Shown here: positions 15,659-24,855 of the stretch, piece by piece
Layout of the letters: every line of letters starts with the position of its first letter
How positions within the stretch are numbered: the stretch's first letter is position 1
DNA from: JAFGLZ01 sp964622545
GTDB lineage: Bacteria; Planctomycetota; Phycisphaerae; UBA1845; JAFGLZ01
Reading direction: 5' to 3'
Assembly (NCBI GenBank): GCA_964622545.1
Contig: CAZUQM010000002.1
Coordinates: 248,001-312,000, forward strand
DNA: 64,000 nt
Notes under the pieces: model-generated
The model's database searches: none
Told to the model about the DNA's origin: nothing
The model's input: the letters and a program-made list of their open reading frames with translations, nothing else
Translations under genes and position numbers: made by a program

Positions 15659-16744
15659 ATGATGAGTGAAGACCGAGAACGAGCGCAATTCGCTGCAGAC
15701 GAGCTGGCCATCGTCCTGAGCCACTACGACCTCGGTGTGATTAAGGAAATCACACCGTTCAAGCGGGGCAGCCGCAAGAGCCCCAAGGTCTACATCAACT
15801 CCAGCCGCGGAGAGTTTGTCCTCAAACGACGCGCCCCCGGCCGCGACGATCCCATGAAGGTGGCTTTCTGTCACTACCTTCAGAACCACCTGGCTCGAAA
15901 AGACTTCCCACTGCCCCACCTGATCGCCACGCGACGCCATCGCAACAGCATGATCCGCTATCGCGACTGGACGTACGAGCTGTTCCAGTTCGTGCACGGC
16001 GAGTCCTACAACCACTCGGCCGCCCAGAGCCACGATGCGGGTCGCGTCCTCGGCCGATGCCACACCCTCCTGGCCCAATACGAATCCGACTACGCGCCGC
16101 CCTCGGCCGGATACCACGACAGCGAGTCGGTCAAGAACGCCCTCAACCATGTGCCCACCCGTTTGCAGGGCCACGAGAGCGTGATCGGGCGCGAGGCCGA
16201 GCTCCTCGGCACCACGCAGTGGCTCTTCGAGGCCTACGAGACGGCCTCCGAGGCGGCCCGAGAGGCGGGCCTCGAGAAATGGCCCGAGCAGGTGATCCAC
16301 GGAGACTGGCACCCCGGGAATATGCTCTTCAAAGACAACAAGGTCGTGGCCGTGATCGACTACGACTCGGCGCGGGTGGCGCCCTGGGTGACCGACCTGG
16401 CCAACGGCATCCTCCAGTTCTCGATCCTGGGCGGCGGCAACCATCCGGAGCAATGGCCCGACCACTTCGATGAAGAGCGAGCGACGGCCTTCGTGCGCGG
16501 TTACCTGACCGAACACGACATCAGTGCCGAACAGATGCAGGCCCTCCCGCCTCTAATACAAGAGGCGATTATCGCCGAATCGGCGCTGCCCATCGCCACG
16601 GTCGGATCGTTCGGCCGCATCGAAGGGTTTGGCTTCCTCAAAATGATCAAGCGCAAGGTCGTGTGGCTCAGCGAGCACAAGGACGAGTGGACGCTGACCT
16701 TGGAGCAACTCCTCGAAGAGCGCCAGGCCGAAGAGTCGGCTTAA
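15659..16744 (+). CDS. APH-fold phosphotransferase, homoserine-kinase-II-like
   Basis: 361 residues. Two adjacent ATG codons (15659, 15662) compete and neither has a clear Shine-Dalgarno site. The protein has an aminoglycoside-phosphotransferase/kinase fold: N-lobe lysine in FVLKRRAP, catalytic loop HGDWHPGN (His214, Asp216) and metal-binding VIDYDSA. This places it with ThrB2/SrkA-like small-molecule or protein kinases (PF01636); the substrate cannot be read from sequence. The phosphatase gene follows after 33 bp on the same strand, so the two may be co-transcribed. Confidence 0.85.
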   Translation: MMSEDRERAQFAADELAIVLSHYDLGVIKEITPFKRGSRKSPKVYINSSRGEFVLKRRAPGRDDPMKVAFCHYLQNHLARKDFPLPHLIATRRHRNSMIRYRDWTYELFQFVHGESYNHSAAQSHDAGRVLGRCHTLLAQYESDYAPPSAGYHDSESVKNALNHVPTRLQGHESVIGREAELLGTTQWLFEAYETASEAAREAGLEKWPEQVIHGDWHPGNMLFKDNKVVAVIDYDSARVAPWVTDLANGILQFSILGGGNHPEQWPDHFDEERATAFVRGYLTEHDISAEQMQALPPLIQEAIIAESALPIATVGSFGRIEGFGFLKMIKRKVVWLSEHKDEWTLTLEQLLEERQAEESA

Positions 16745-16777
16745 ACGCCCCCCTGAGCCAACCCGAAAGGCTGTCCC

Positions 16778-17374
16778 ATGAACGTGCACACCAAGCGAGT
16801 AGCGGTTGCCGCCGTGGTGATCGGCGTTGCCGTCGCCGCGGGCGTCGGGATCTTCTACGCCTACTTCTACGTGCCCCACTTCGCGGAGGTCACGCCGGAG
16901 ACGCTCTATCGCAGCGGCCAGCCAGGCGAGGGCGACCTCGAACGATTGCACCGCGTCTACGGCATCAAGACCGTGGTCAACCTGCGGGGCAAAGACGAGC
17001 AGACCGGCGAGCATGGCCTGACGTTCGACGACGAAGTGGCCACGGCCAAGGAGCTCGGGCTCAACTTCGTTCACCTGCCCATGCCCAGCAAGCACAATCC
17101 CGATCCGAACGTGCTGCGGCGCTGGATGGACGTCGTCTCGGACGAGAAGAACAAGCCGGTGCTCGTCCACTGCAAACGGGGCGTCGACCGCACCGGACTG
17201 CTCGTGGCGCTCTACCGGGCGCAGAAGGAAGGCTGGACGCTTGATCGTGCCCTCGACGAGGCCGTCGAGCAGAGGCTCGATCCCGAAGATTGCCCGGCCG
17301 TCCGGCAATCGCTCGAGAGTTTTCTGAAAGCACCAACGACGACGGCGTCAACGCAACCGAAGCAAGGACCGTGA
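16778..17374 (+). CDS. Membrane-anchored tyrosine/dual-specificity phosphatase
   Basis: 198 residues. One N-terminal transmembrane helix (about 8-30) is followed by a compact phosphatase domain with the P-loop HCKRGVDRTG: nucleophile Cys132 and Arg138 fit CX5R. The segments LYRSGQP and KTVVNLRG are typical of Siw14/DSP-like bacterial phosphatases. The ribosome site AAAGG lies 7 nt before the ATG. Sitting directly behind an APH-fold kinase it may act on the same phosphorylated molecule; this is inference. Its last 27 bp overlap the 3' end of the convergent lipoprotein gene. Confidence 0.88.
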   Translation: MNVHTKRVAVAAVVIGVAVAAGVGIFYAYFYVPHFAEVTPETLYRSGQPGEGDLERLHRVYGIKTVVNLRGKDEQTGEHGLTFDDEVATAKELGLNFVHLPMPSKHNPDPNVLRRWMDVVSDEKNKPVLVHCKRGVDRTGLLVALYRAQKEGWTLDRALDEAVEQRLDPEDCPAVRQSLESFLKAPTTTASTQPKQGP

Positions 17375-19069
17375 GGAAGCCCCGCCGTCGAAGTGACTCG
17401 CCCCCGGTGCCACCGACCGATCCGGTCTCCATCGACCCGGCCAAGCAGACATGGCCGCCGGTGCCGTGGAGTCTACGGCCTCCGAGGACACCGCCCCGCT
17501 CTCACTTCCCCGTTCCCGAGTCCCACATCCCTCTGATGCCGCCCTGCGGTCAGGACGGTCCTTGCCGCCCGCCCGCTCCAACGCCGCCAGCACATCCTCC
17601 GAGCGAAGCACCGGCGGTAGCAGGCCCCGCATCGTCATGGCAAAGGCCGTGCTGCTGAGCCGATCGATCGAGCCGTGCGTGCTCTCGGCCCCGCCGATCA
17701 TCGCGTCGAAGAAGCCCCCGCCGTGACTGAACCCGTTGTGCAGAGAGACGATCACATCGGCACTGATCTCGGTGACACCGTTGAATGCCCACCACGCGCG
17801 ATGAAGCGGATCGGGGAACAGATGGTCCGCCGTGGCCGCCAGCAGCGTGCGGTCATCGATCACGCCCTCGGCGGCGACGTGGCCCGCGGCCCGAAGCCGA
17901 TCGACGAGCGGCCCAAGCCGGAGCGGATCACCCTCAACCTGGTCGTAGACGTACCCGTCGCTCTGCCGCCGGATGACCGCCCGACCGCCGGGACTCAGCA
18001 CGATCACCTCCCCGTCTCCCCTCACGAACGTCAGCTCGACGGCGTGGTGGTCGCGGAGGACCTCGCCGAGCGCCTCCGGTTGCTTCGCCCAGAACGCCGC
18101 ATACGTCACCAGGCCGTACTCGACCGTGACCGCGTCGTTCGGCCCCTCCAGCCGTTTGCCGAGGTGGAACCCGCGCTCGGTGAGGAAGCGCCCGAACGTC
18201 ACCCGCCGACACGGCATGAGTCCGTGTCCATGGTCGCTCAAGATGCTGATCGTCACACGGCCGCGCCGCTCCAGGACGATCTGCTGACAGAGTCGGTCGA
18301 CACGTCGGAGGATCTCGCCAAAGGCCTCGCGGCCACCGCGCGTCCCAAGACCGGCCGTGCCGACGGTGTAGCCGGAGGCCGTGCCGCGCTCGACCCGCTT
18401 GAACGTACGATAGAGGCCCCGCATCTCGTGATCGAAGACGAGCTGCGGCGTGAGGTAGGCGCTGGCGTCCCACAGGAAGCTGCACCGGTAATCCGTCTTC
18501 GGCACCCACGGCGAGTTCTCCGCCGCCAGATACGTCAGGATGCCGTTGTTGAGGCGGTTGGCCTGGCGATCGAACCACAAGGCCTCGTATCCCCGACAGG
18601 GCCCGACGTGCCAGACTCGCGACAACGCCACGTCGGTCATCGCCGGAAACGGGCTGATCACGCGAACCGGCGGGCGGAAGAGTCGCAGCCGGCCCTGGCG
18701 GTAGGCCTGCTCGGCACAGACATAGGGACAGCCGTCGAGGGCGATGATGAAGTGCGGGACCTCGGCGGCGTCGACGGCGCTGAGATCAACGACGGCGTCG
18801 GGCTCGCCGTTGCGGTCGTCGTCGAAGCGGAGCTCGACCACGCGTCCGGCATCATTCAGCCGTTGCCAGTAGTCGGGACGCTGGTTGCCGTCGGTGTCGT
18901 ACGTGAGGGCCTGTGCGCGAACGTGTTGGCCACGCGCCATCGGATCGACCGGAAACCGCAGCGTCGGGTCGCACCCGGCGGTCGCGGCGAGCAAGGAGAC
19001 GAACAGCAAGGGAGCGAACGATTGGCGGGCCGGCGAACACAGCGTACTGCCATACAATCGCTTGTACAT
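17348..19069 (-). CDS. Alkaline-phosphatase-superfamily lipoprotein
   Basis: 573 residues from the ATG at 19067-19069; the ribosome site is weak, but this start gives a signal peptide with lipobox (AATAGC). A short segment with the pattern DTDGNQRPDYW/DDDRNGEPD (Asp-rich, thrombospondin-3-like) precedes an alkaline-phosphatase fold marked by SILSDHGHG and a late His/Ser segment (GGGFFDAMIGGAESTHGS). Such proteins include nucleotide pyrophosphatases and phosphodiesterases; the substrate is not identifiable. The last ~60 residues are low-complexity Arg/Ser-rich sequence, which overlaps the 3' end of the phosphatase gene and may be a read-on extension. Confidence 0.75.
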   Translation of the reverse strand: MYKRLYGSTLCSPARQSFAPLLFVSLLAATAGCDPTLRFPVDPMARGQHVRAQALTYDTDGNQRPDYWQRLNDAGRVVELRFDDDRNGEPDAVVDLSAVDAAEVPHFIIALDGCPYVCAEQAYRQGRLRLFRPPVRVISPFPAMTDVALSRVWHVGPCRGYEALWFDRQANRLNNGILTYLAAENSPWVPKTDYRCSFLWDASAYLTPQLVFDHEMRGLYRTFKRVERGTASGYTVGTAGLGTRGGREAFGEILRRVDRLCQQIVLERRGRVTISILSDHGHGLMPCRRVTFGRFLTERGFHLGKRLEGPNDAVTVEYGLVTYAAFWAKQPEALGEVLRDHHAVELTFVRGDGEVIVLSPGGRAVIRRQSDGYVYDQVEGDPLRLGPLVDRLRAAGHVAAEGVIDDRTLLAATADHLFPDPLHRAWWAFNGVTEISADVIVSLHNGFSHGGGFFDAMIGGAESTHGSIDRLSSTAFAMTMRGLLPPVLRSEDVLAALERAGGKDRPDRRAASEGCGTRERGSESGAVSSEAVDSTAPAAMSAWPGRWRPDRSVAPGASHFDGGASSRSLLRLR

Positions 19070-19322
19070 GCGGACAGCCCGGAGCGAGATCAAGACACGT
19101 TGGCGGCGACGTCTTGAGTATACCCGCCAAGGTCGTCGGATCGAAGGAATGCAAGCAGGCCTCCGGCTGACGAAGGACGAGCCTGCAAGAACCAGAGACA
19201 CGATCGTGAGGGAGCGTTGCTGCTCGCTGTTGTGTCGACTTGTCGATTTGTCGCCGCGTTGACGTGCCGCGCGGTGGCGTCAAGCCGCCGCATCTCCACG
19301 TGGTCGCCGTCAAAGACGGCTC

Positions 19323-20222
19323 CTACCCCTCGCGCGCCAGAGCGTGGAAGTCGGCCATGAGCTGTTGCGTCACCGGGCCGGGCATGCCCGTGCCGACGGG
19401 CCGGCCGTCGATCTGAGTCACGGCGATGACCTCGGCGGCCGTGCCGGTCAAAAAGCACTCCTCCGCGGCGATCAGGTCGAATCGGACCAGATCTTTCTCG
19501 ACGACCTGAATGTTGCGCTTTCGGGCCAGCTCGATGACCGCCTGGCGCGTGATGCCCTCGAGGATGCCCGCGCTGGTCGGCGGCGTCTCGAGCCGGCAGT
19601 TGCGGTAGATGAAGATGTTGTCGCCCGTGCACTCGGCGATCTTGCCCTCGTGGTTGAGCATGATGGCCTCGGGCGCCTCAGCGTCCTGGCCCTCGATCTT
19701 GGCCAGGATGTTGTTCAGGTAGTTCAGCGACTTGATTCGAGGGCTCAGCGCGTTCGGATGGTTGCGGATCGTGCTGACCGTGATCACGTGCATGCCGTTC
19801 TGGTAGAGCTCTTTGGGGTAAAGCTCGATCTGGTCGGCAATGATGAACACCGACGGGCAGGCCGTCTTCTCGATGCTAAGTCCCAGCGTGCCCACGCCGC
19901 GCGTCACGACGAGCCGGATGTACGCATCGCCGCCGGCCAGGCCGTTGGCCTCGAGCGTCTCGTACATCGCCTGGGTGACCTCGTCGGCCGTCATGGGGAT
20001 ATCGAGCCGGATCGCCCGGGCCGAATCGAAGAACCGTCGGACATGCTCGGCACACCGAAAGATCGTGCCGTTGTAGACGCGGATGCCCTCGAAGCAGCCG
20101 TCGCCGTAGAGCAGGCCGTGATCGAAGACGCTGATCTTGGCCTCGCTGGGCGGCACGAGCTCGCCGTCGAGCCAGATCTTCAGGTCGGGTCGTGGTGCGA
20201 AGGGGTTCTCTTTCTTGGTCAT
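19323..20222 (-). CDS. ilvE: Branched-chain amino acid aminotransferase
   Basis: 299 residues, normal length for class IV PLP aminotransferases. Motifs: FDHGLLYGDGCFEGIR, the PLP lysine in IKSLNYLNN, the EGKIAECTGDNIFI segment and GILEGITR. It transfers amino groups between branched-chain amino acids and 2-oxoglutarate in Val/Leu/Ile biosynthesis. No strong ribosome site precedes the ATG at 20220-20222. It is alone: the ABC ATPase gene upstream is separated by 162 bp with a hairpin, so it probably has its own promoter. Confidence 0.95.
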   Translation of the reverse strand: MTKKENPFAPRPDLKIWLDGELVPPSEAKISVFDHGLLYGDGCFEGIRVYNGTIFRCAEHVRRFFDSARAIRLDIPMTADEVTQAMYETLEANGLAGGDAYIRLVVTRGVGTLGLSIEKTACPSVFIIADQIELYPKELYQNGMHVITVSTIRNHPNALSPRIKSLNYLNNILAKIEGQDAEAPEAIMLNHEGKIAECTGDNIFIYRNCRLETPPTSAGILEGITRQAVIELARKRNIQVVEKDLVRFDLIAAEECFLTGTAAEVIAVTQIDGRPVGTGMPGPVTQQLMADFHALAREG

Positions 20223-20303
20223 GTCCGTTGTCCGTTAGCGTCCACAGTCGCTGCGACACAGAAAAACGCCGTCCGACCTCCGAACGGGCTCTGCCCATGT
20301 GGC

Positions 20304-20321
20304 CCAGCCGCCCTCGGCTGG
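20304..20321. repeat. GC-rich hairpin of a dispersed palindromic family
   Basis: CCAGCCG (20304-20310) and CGGCTGG (20315-20321) form a perfect 7-bp stem with a CCCT loop, followed by CGGCCGGGGGCGACCGTGCC. The 20308-20365 block resembles 26583-26636, and its GGCACGGTCG part matches the hairpin at 1214-1243. It may also act as the terminator of the ABC operon. Confidence 0.6.
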
Positions 20322-20384
20322 AAGGGGTCTTCGCTCCCGGCCGGGGGCGACCGTGCCACAAAGACTCTCCCGCTTCCGGGCAGC

Positions 20385-21167
20385 TCAGACGGCCTTGACG
20401 CGCCCGTCCTCCATGAGCACGGTGCGATGGGCCTGCTCGGCCACCGAGGGATCGTGCGTGACCATGACGATGGTCTGCCCCTCGGCGTTCAAGTCCTGCA
20501 ACAGGTTGAGGATCTCGCGGCCCGTGCGAGCATCCAGGTTACCGGTGGGCTCATCGGCAAGCAAGACCCGAGGCCGGTTGATAAGGGCTCTGGCGATCGC
20601 AACGCGCTGGCGCTCGCCGCCGGACAGCTCATTGGGCCGATGACGCAGCCGATCGCCCAGGCCGAGTTGCTGGGCGGTGTCTTCGGCGCGGGCCGACAGG
20701 TCGCCCTGGTGACCGAGCCAACCGCCGACCGACGAGCCGACCATGCACGGCAGCAGGATGTTCTCGAGCACGTCCAGCTCGGGCAACAGATGATAGAACT
20801 GGAAGACGAACCCGAAGGCCTCGTTGCGGAGCCGATTGCGCGACGGCTCGAGCGGACCGGCACGGAGCCTGGCGGCAAACGGCGAGTGCTCGGCCGTGGC
20901 CCGCTCGACGATCGGGATCGTGCGGGTGGCCTCGGGCTCGAAGAGGTCCTTGCCGTCGAAGACCACCTGGCCCTTTTGGGGGATGTCCAGCGCCCCGAGA
21001 ATGTGCATCAGCGTGCTCTTGCCGCTGCCGCTGCTGCCCATGATGGCCACGAACTCGCCGCGCCGCACCGACATCGACGCGCCGCGCAGGACCTTCAGCT
21101 CGACGCGCCCGAGCGGGTAGCTCTTGTGCACGTCCTTGGCGGCCAAAATGGTCTCGCCGCTACTCAT
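20385..21167 (-). CDS. ABC transporter ATPase, LolD/MacB type
   Basis: 260 residues with all ABC motifs: Walker A GSSGSGKS, Q-loop FVFQF, signature LSGGERQR, Walker B VLLADEPTGNLDA and switch His (THD). It would power the permease encoded by the overlapping upstream gene, in a LolCDE/MacB-like system moving lipoproteins or other envelope substrates. About 25 extra residues sit between Walker A and the Q-loop compared with typical LolD. Its ATG overlaps the permease stop by 8 bp, indicating translational coupling. Confidence 0.92.
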   Translation of the reverse strand: MSSGETILAAKDVHKSYPLGRVELKVLRGASMSVRRGEFVAIMGSSGSGKSTLMHILGALDIPQKGQVVFDGKDLFEPEATRTIPIVERATAEHSPFAARLRAGPLEPSRNRLRNEAFGFVFQFYHLLPELDVLENILLPCMVGSSVGGWLGHQGDLSARAEDTAQQLGLGDRLRHRPNELSGGERQRVAIARALINRPRVLLADEPTGNLDARTGREILNLLQDLNAEGQTIVMVTHDPSVAEQAHRTVLMEDGRVKAV

Positions 21168-24100
21168 ACCGCAGCGCCTCCACGGGCCAGGTCCGCCCCG
21201 CTCGCAGGGCGGGGAACGTCGCCCCCAGCACCGACGAGATGACCGCCACGATGAAGATGACGGCCGCCTCCTCGGGCTTGACCTTGTCGGGGATGATGTC
21301 GAAGGTGTAGACCTCGGCGCTCCAGATCCGCAGGCCCGGATGAATCCGCGCCATCCAGTCCTGTACGGTGTTGATGTTGTGCACGAAGATCGTGCCGAGC
21401 CAGATGCCCAGCGCCCCGCCGACCACGCCGATCGCCGCCCCGTAGGCCAGGAACACCCCCGCCACCCCGCCGGCCGAGGCGCCCACGCTCTTGAGGATCC
21501 CGATGTCGCGCGTCTTCTCCGTGACGATCATGTAGAAGATGCACAGCACGAGGAAGATCGCCACGGCCGAGACCACCGCGAAGAGCGTCAGCACCAGGAT
21601 CTTCTCCTTGTGGACGGCCGCGATGAACTGGGCCTGCTGCTCCTCCCAGGTGTTGATCTCGACCTCGTGCATCGCGTCGAGGCCCTCGTCCATCCAGCCG
21701 CGGCAGTGTGCGGCCCATTCCTTCCAGAGCAAGCGCCGGGCCTCGAGCAGGTCCTGGCCCTCGGTGAGCTTGATGAGCACCTGCGATGCCCGCGGCGGGG
21801 TCGTGCCGCCGCCTTCCTTCTTGAGCGGCCCCATCTGCATCATCTGCTGCATCATCTCGAAATCGACGTAGACGCAGATCGAGTCGATGTCGTAGACCCC
21901 CGTCCGAGAGTCGTCGACGTAGCGCAGCTTCAGGCTGATCGGCTTCTGACGGGCAAACGTGCCCGACGGCGTGAGCGGCAGCACGGCCACCGTCATCTCC
22001 GAGCCGCGCGGGTAGTAGCGCCGATACTCGCCGCTGGCCTCGCGCTTGGCGATCAGGTCGCGGCCGATGATGACACCGTACAGCGACGGACCCGTGTAGC
22101 CCGGCCGATTGTGCACCAACGCCAGGGCATCCAGCGGCCCGCGCAGTTTGCCGAGCACGGCGTTGATCGCGTCGACGACCGACTTGTCGCGGGCGGTGAG
22201 CTTGTCCGAAATCTCCATCAACGGCTCGATGAGACCCTCGAGCGCGGGCTTGACCGGCTCCAGCTCGGGCCACTCGGGCAGGTACGGGACGGACTCCTTG
22301 AGCAGGTCCTCCAGCTCGGACGCCTGCTTCAGCGCGCGGTCGGCCAGGGTCGGCACCTCCGGCGCGGCGGGCGCGGTGCTCGATGACGAACCGTTCTTCG
22401 ATGATTCCGCGGCCTGACGCAGCACGTCCTCGGTGTCCGCACCACCGCGGCTCACCGTCGAGCCCTTCCACTGACCGGCCGCGGCGTCCTCGCCGATGAG
22501 CTGAAGCTCGGCCATCATCGATCGGAGCGCGTGGTACAGCTCGGCCACGTCGCTGCGGTGGTGACCGATGTAGAAGAACGGGCCGGGATAGCGCTCGTAG
22601 GGTTCGCGCTGGAACCGGTCGAGCTTGTTGGGGTCGTCGAGGGTGGCCAGCCCTTTGGCGCGGGCGGCCTCATACTTGGGCGGCAGGACGGGCAGCTTCT
22701 CTTTGTCGCGCCCCCAGTAGGGCTGCTGCTGTCGGGACAGGTGGGTCGTGCCGGGATAGAGCGGCTCGTGAGAGAGCCCCTCGCCGAAGCGCGTCACGTT
22801 GACGATCTCATCCAGCCGGATGCCCATCACGCGAATCATCTGCGTGACCTTCGAGCTGTCGATGCGGAGCACGCCGTAGGTATAGATGACCGGCGTGGCT
22901 TCGGCGACGATCGGATGACCGTCCTCGTCGCGGAGCGTCTTGATGCGGTCGCTGAACTCCTGGTAGCCCGGAAAGCCTAGCAGCGAACCGTTCTGCATGA
23001 TCAGATCGCCCAGCAGGCCGTGCGACCGCTCGCGGACCAGATCCAGAAAGCCGCCCATCACGCTGATGACGATCAGCACCATCGCCACGCACAGCGTGAC
23101 CGCACCGATGGCGAAGAACGCGATCCGCCGCTTCTGCAAGAGCCGCGTGGCCATGAAGGGCGCGTAGTGGCGGGTCGCGCTGACGTCGCGGCTGATGACC
23201 CATCCCAGCCAGCAGGCGAAGGCCAGCACGGCCAGGCCGACGATCACGAGACCGATGTTCAGCGCGACGTAGTCGGGCATGGGCGAGTCGCCCACCAGGC
23301 AGGCGCTAAGCAGGCCCACCGGTAGTCCGAGACGCAGCAGGTACACGACGAAGCGCAGCCAGGCGAATCGAAGCAGCGCGTTCAGTCCGGGCAGGCGGAT
23401 CAACGTCACCGCCCCCAGCAGGAGGCAGCCGGCGAACACGACGCACCGCTCGACCTTGTCGATGGACATCTCGGCCGGGCTGTAGTACCAGGGCAGACCC
23501 ACCAGGCGGCGGCGCGTCTGGAAGGACAGGTCCCGCAGCTCGGCCCGCGAGGCGTCGGGGCCCTTGCCGGTCAGCAGGACATAGTCCTCGAACGCGACCA
23601 TGTCGTTGGCCTGGATGGCCCGCTCGTACAGCCCCGGCAGCATCTTGTCGCGGTTGGCCAGGACGACGGGCGACTTCTCGAGGAGCCTGGCGATCTCCGT
23701 GTCGCGATGTCGCTCGTACAGGGCCTGACCCGGAATCTCCGTGCCGATGAGCCACAGCCCCGACTGGGCGTTGAGCGCGGTCACGAGAAACCACGCGAGC
23801 ACGTGGATCCAGACCGCGCCGGCCAGGGCCTGCTTGGTGGGATGGACCGGACCGATCTGCCACCGACCCAAGGCCTGCCCCGCCCTGAGGAGCCAGACGT
23901 GCAGGTTCACCCATACCAGCACCAGCACCGCCGGCACGGCCATCAGAATGAACACGGGCGAGATCGCAAAGGCCCAGGCCTCGCCGCGACGGGCCACCCT
24001 CCCATAGATGCCGACCACGATCCAGGCCAGCGTCGGCAGGAGCGGCAGGACGACCAGATCGACCAGGATCAGGTAGCAGAGCGGCCAGAGGATCGGCGGA

Positions 24101-24852
24101 ACGTGCGCCCAGACAAGATGCAGCAAGCCCCACGCAACCACCGCGCCCACGGCCGCGAGCACCGGGCCGATCAGCACCCACACGCTCACACGACCCTTCG
24201 CGGGCCCGCCTGAGGACGTCGAATCGGACTCGCCCCGCGCTTCCAGCCAGCGCAGCACGGGCAGGGCACCGAGATCGTGAATGAGGTAAAACGCCGCCCC
24301 GACCACCGCCCTCAGGCCGTGGCTGAGAAGCCAGGCGAGAAGCCACGCCGGCGCGCCGGGCACGAGCGACACCCGTCCCCTCGCCATGCACGTCGCCAAG
24401 CCGCTGAAGGCCAGCAACGCCTGAAGACCCATGGCAACAGCCGGCAAGGGCGACAACGACGCCCCGACGCCCCAGTAGCTGATCCACAGAGAGACCATAA
24501 CGGGCAGGGACCGTTCGCCCGCGGCTAGGCCCACCAGCCCAGCGCACGCCAGCACCGCGTAGATCCCGACCACGCCGCGCGTCAGACCCCGCAAGCGCTG
24601 GCCGACCTGGGCGGCCAGATACAGCTCCGCCACGCCGGCGGCGATGCCGCCGATCGCAAGCAAGATGCCGACCGGCAAGCCGATCCAACCCGCCTGCCAC
24701 GCCATCCAAGCCAGCGGGATCGCGCCCAGCACATGAAGGAACCCGTGCAGGAGCACGACCGCGCGATGGACCTCGAGCACCGTCAGGTCCGAGCGCGAAC
24801 CCATCGGTGGAAGGCGTGCTGCATCAGAGGCGTCGTGCTTGGGTTCGGCCAT
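21160..24852 (-). CDS. Giant LolC/E-FtsX-type permease with extra N-terminal membrane domain
   Basis: 1230 residues, about three times the usual LolC/E length of roughly 400. The first ~560 residues contain many hydrophobic helices with no obvious ABC homology. A MacB_PCD-like start follows (FMATRLLQKRRIAFFAIG, VISVMGGF), then a large periplasmic domain (about 610-1090, including a long helical Ala/Ser/Glu-rich stretch), and a C-terminal FtsX domain with three helices (EKTRDIGILKSVGAS; ending VEALRYE). It would act with the downstream ATPase in envelope export, most likely of lipoproteins, which are abundant here. It starts 3 nt after the lysS stop, so all three genes form one operon. Confidence 0.88.
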   Translation of the reverse strand: MAEPKHDASDAARLPPMGSRSDLTVLEVHRAVVLLHGFLHVLGAIPLAWMAWQAGWIGLPVGILLAIGGIAAGVAELYLAAQVGQRLRGLTRGVVGIYAVLACAGLVGLAAGERSLPVMVSLWISYWGVGASLSPLPAVAMGLQALLAFSGLATCMARGRVSLVPGAPAWLLAWLLSHGLRAVVGAAFYLIHDLGALPVLRWLEARGESDSTSSGGPAKGRVSVWVLIGPVLAAVGAVVAWGLLHLVWAHVPPILWPLCYLILVDLVVLPLLPTLAWIVVGIYGRVARRGEAWAFAISPVFILMAVPAVLVLVWVNLHVWLLRAGQALGRWQIGPVHPTKQALAGAVWIHVLAWFLVTALNAQSGLWLIGTEIPGQALYERHRDTEIARLLEKSPVVLANRDKMLPGLYERAIQANDMVAFEDYVLLTGKGPDASRAELRDLSFQTRRRLVGLPWYYSPAEMSIDKVERCVVFAGCLLLGAVTLIRLPGLNALLRFAWLRFVVYLLRLGLPVGLLSACLVGDSPMPDYVALNIGLVIVGLAVLAFACWLGWVISRDVSATRHYAPFMATRLLQKRRIAFFAIGAVTLCVAMVLIVISVMGGFLDLVRERSHGLLGDLIMQNGSLLGFPGYQEFSDRIKTLRDEDGHPIVAEATPVIYTYGVLRIDSSKVTQMIRVMGIRLDEIVNVTRFGEGLSHEPLYPGTTHLSRQQQPYWGRDKEKLPVLPPKYEAARAKGLATLDDPNKLDRFQREPYERYPGPFFYIGHHRSDVAELYHALRSMMAELQLIGEDAAAGQWKGSTVSRGGADTEDVLRQAAESSKNGSSSSTAPAAPEVPTLADRALKQASELEDLLKESVPYLPEWPELEPVKPALEGLIEPLMEISDKLTARDKSVVDAINAVLGKLRGPLDALALVHNRPGYTGPSLYGVIIGRDLIAKREASGEYRRYYPRGSEMTVAVLPLTPSGTFARQKPISLKLRYVDDSRTGVYDIDSICVYVDFEMMQQMMQMGPLKKEGGGTTPPRASQVLIKLTEGQDLLEARRLLWKEWAAHCRGWMDEGLDAMHEVEINTWEEQQAQFIAAVHKEKILVLTLFAVVSAVAIFLVLCIFYMIVTEKTRDIGILKSVGASAGGVAGVFLAYGAAIGVVGGALGIWLGTIFVHNINTVQDWMARIHPGLRIWSAEVYTFDIIPDKVKPEEAAVIFIVAVISSVLGATFPALRAGRTWPVEALRYE

Positions 24853-24855
24853 GGT

